NCBI GenBank assembly: GCA_936432065.2
Contig: OW386293.2
Span: 23,386,234-23,450,233 of the forward strand
Length of the DNA: 64,000 nt
DNA from: Rutpela maculata
Lineage: Eukaryota; Arthropoda; Insecta; Coleoptera; Cerambycidae
Direction of reading: 5' to 3'
Shown: positions 62,349-64,000 of the stretch, one piece after another
How positions within the stretch are numbered: the first letter of the stretch is position 1
Layout: each line of letters starts with the position of its first letter
Position numbers and translations under genes: made by a program
The notes under the pieces: model-generated
Database searches by the model: none
What the model was told of the DNA's origin: nothing
Seen by the model: only the letters and a program-made list of their open reading frames with translations

Positions 62349-63602
62349 ATGAGTCCATCAAAAACAAACAAAACTCTCGGTGGTAGTGGAGAGCGCGGCG
62401 CTACCTCCTCAAATATAACCGCAACACCGATGAGCCAGGAGACGGCGGACAACCCCCGGTTTCTGGTCATCAAAAGAACGGACGGTCTTGACTTTTCTAA
62501 AGTCAGCCCATTCTTAATTCATAAGGCAGTGTATGGACTAATAGGCGAAGTAAAAACACTTAAAAAGACGCATGAAGGATTGCTAGTGGAGACATCTTCC
62601 AGTGCTCAATCTAAAAGACTTCAAAAAGCTGAACGACTTACTAACTACCCCATTGAAGTTGTCCCTCATGGTGCATTAAACTTTAATAAAGGAGTTATTT
62701 TCTGTCGAGATTTTCTGAATTGCTCTGTTACTGAAATTGAAGAAAACCTAAAAGAAAAAGGAGTAACTTCGGTTAAAAGGATCCAAACGAAGAAGGATGG
62801 CGTTCTGGTGGACACACCGAATTTAATATTAACTTTCAACACTCCCAACCTACCTAAATATATAAACGCGGCCATGTACAGGTTGGAGGTCAGACCTTTT
62901 ATTCCAAGCCCACTACGATGTTTTAGATGCCAGCAATTTGGTCACTCATCTGCCAGATGCGACAAGGAAGAGACTTGCATCTGTGGTAAGTTGAAACATG
63001 ACGACTCCCCATGTCAAGCACCCATCTGCGTAAATTGCAAAGGCAACCATTTTGCACACGACAAACAATGTTTAAGATACAAAGAGGAGGCAACAATTCA
63101 AAAAATAAAAATAACCGAGAATATCAGTTATAGAGAAGCCAGAAACAAAGTAATCACCAAAACACCTACTCCAGGAATATCCTTTGCCCAAACCGTACAG
63201 ACTTCAATAAAAGATCAACTAAAAAATTTAATCGAAGAAATAACACCAGAAATAGTTAATATTTGCACCTCATTAATAAAAGAACAAAAAGATACAATGT
63301 TACCATCCTCGATCAAAAAAGCAATAACTGAAAGTCTAAGTATAACAACTCAGTCCAAGACCAAATCATCAGGTCCGATTACTCGATCAACGCAGAGAGC
63401 ATCGAGGGACAAAAGAAAAGCGGAGGAGTCTGATTGGTCGGAGGATGGCCAATCGTCTTCCTCTCAAATGCCGCCACCGTCAGGAGAAAAACCGGGCCGA
63501 CCACCTAAGAAACCAAACAAACAAACGGACTTGAGATCGGAATCGGAAACAGAATCTAGAGATCTTAGCCAAAGTGAAGCAGACAAAGCATACATTACTT
63601 AG
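62349..63602 (+). CDS. LINE ORF1, gag-like protein with CCHC zinc knuckles
   Basis: 417 codons from the first ATG (62349). Residues about 35-170 hold the gag-like nucleic-acid-binding part (NPRFLVIKRTDGLDFSKVSP, GVIFCRDFLNCSVTEIEENL, LEVRPFIPSPLRCFRCQQFG). Then zinc knuckles: CFRCQQFGHSSARC (CCHC), CICGKLKHDDSPC and CVNCKGNHFAHDKQC. After that a PGISFAQTVQTS segment, a helical part, and a basic, Ser-rich tail (RASRDKRKAEESDWSED). ORF1 proteins of this group bind and package the element RNA. ORF2 begins 138 bp after the stop. No lesion seen. A longer frame from 62310 lacks an ATG. Confidence 0.85.
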   Translation: MSPSKTNKTLGGSGERGATSSNITATPMSQETADNPRFLVIKRTDGLDFSKVSPFLIHKAVYGLIGEVKTLKKTHEGLLVETSSSAQSKRLQKAERLTNYPIEVVPHGALNFNKGVIFCRDFLNCSVTEIEENLKEKGVTSVKRIQTKKDGVLVDTPNLILTFNTPNLPKYINAAMYRLEVRPFIPSPLRCFRCQQFGHSSARCDKEETCICGKLKHDDSPCQAPICVNCKGNHFAHDKQCLRYKEEATIQKIKITENISYREARNKVITKTPTPGISFAQTVQTSIKDQLKNLIEEITPEIVNICTSLIKEQKDTMLPSSIKKAITESLSITTQSKTKSSGPITRSTQRASRDKRKAEESDWSEDGQSSSSQMPPPSGEKPGRPPKKPNKQTDLRSESETESRDLSQSEADKAYIT

Positions 63603-63740
63603 TCAGCTTCGTTACATAATAATTTTCACATTCGTGCACCCTAACTTTTTTGTTTACCTCATCCCATCTGTACATGTTTATTTTCCTCCACAGCTGTCTT
63701 ATACTCAAAACTACCTTTGTCACTTTCTTTACTACCTCAA

Positions 63741-64000
63741 ATGGAAAAAAAGCTGCATAATTTATTACAATGGAACTGCAACGGGGTAAAAAATCGCTAT
63801 CCAGAAATTAAGACAGTCATTACAAAAACCACACCTTTTTGTGTGTGCTTGCAAGAGTCACACCTAAAACCAAATGAAAACTTTCACCTTAGAGGTTACC
63901 ACAGTTTTAGATATGACGTTATTCCCGACAGAACAGCAAGGGGAGGAGTAATAACCTTCGTCAAAGATAATATTCCAGTGAACCAAATAGCAATCCAAAC
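63741..64000 (+). CDS. LINE ORF2 N-terminus, AP-type endonuclease (partial)
   Basis: Open from the ATG at 63741 to the window edge, 86 codons. NLLQWNCNGVKNRYPEIKTV gives the Asn of the first catalytic block, CVCLQESHLKP the catalytic Glu, and GYHSFRYD then RGGVITFVKDNIPV the following blocks. This domain nicks the target DNA so that the RT further downstream can prime on it. The RT lies beyond the window. Confidence 0.85.
   Translation, partial: MEKKLHNLLQWNCNGVKNRYPEIKTVITKTTPFCVCLQESHLKPNENFHLRGYHSFRYDVIPDRTARGGVITFVKDNIPVNQIAIQ

Larger units (their letters stand above)
62090..64000 (+). mobile_element. 5' end of an apparently intact LINE (I/Jockey group), runs off the window
   Basis: A sharp rise in GC at about 62090 marks a 5' leader (to 62348) followed by ORF1 and the start of ORF2, both open. 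Gag-like ORF1 with zinc knuckles plus APE-type ORF2 defines an I/Jockey-group non-LTR retrotransposon. The 3' end lies outside. Confidence 0.8.

Noticed and set aside
62666..62875. 69-codon minus-strand frame
   Set aside because: Antisense to LINE ORF1.

Overview
This is a window of an animal nuclear genome, most likely an insect with a large, AT-rich, transposon-dense genome. The evidence is the mix of mobile families (CR1-like, Jockey-like and RNase-H-bearing LINEs, tRNA-derived SINEs, Tc1/mariner-type DDE elements, a hAT-like element, a Penelope-like element), the eukaryotic AATAAA signals, and the lack of bacterial gene organisation. I find no confident host gene in 64 kb. Almost everything interpretable is mobile DNA, much of it nested with readable boundaries. 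Species and order cannot be fixed from sequence alone.

Layout. 1-9 kb: dispersed repeats; one (family B, 4613-7815) is split by a 2.6-kb Tc1/mariner-type element (4887-7491) that is itself split by another inverted-repeat element (5719-7209). A SINE, a tandem duplication and a Jockey-like LINE relic follow to 10.2 kb. 15.6-17.4 kb: a minus-strand LINE 3' half with an RNase H domain. 17.5-21.7 kb: an inverted-repeat element inside a repeat module; then a SINE split by an element with CACAGTG termini and a 5-bp duplication (TACCG), itself split by a TA-flanked element carrying part of a cysteine-rich orphan gene. 22.3-27.1 kb: a nearly complete CR1-like LINE inserted in a 120-bp satellite. 27.35-28.83 kb: repeat family E carrying a near-perfect 330-bp-arm palindrome. 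29.0-30.4 kb: a small Tc1/mariner-type element and a SINE. 30.4-34.75 kb: a decayed CR1-like LINE split by a 3.07-kb hAT-like transposon (8-bp duplication, decayed transposase). 36.5-36.9 kb: a 5S-rRNA-derived repeat. 37.7-41.9 kb: a minus-strand CR1-like LINE split by a 2,683-bp TG...CA element with 4-bp duplication. 42-47.7 kb: a SINE, transposase fragments, hairpin modules, an inverted-repeat element. 49.1-55.8 kb: family E copies, a long inverted repeat, and a 5'-truncated Jockey-like LINE with a long open RT frame. 57.2-59.2 kb: a Penelope-like element with an inverted partial copy, split by a small palindrome-bearing element. 62.1-64 kb: the 5' end of an apparently intact LINE (gag-like ORF1 with CCHC knuckles, ORF2 endonuclease running off the edge).

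The elements do not form a pathway; they form an insertion stratigraphy. The structures most worth follow-up are the CACAGTG element with its nested orphan gene, two small palindrome-bearing elements that each carry the start of the same recombinase-like protein, the long palindrome inside family E, and the Penelope-like locus. All boundary and homology calls were made by eye, so small coordinate errors are possible.
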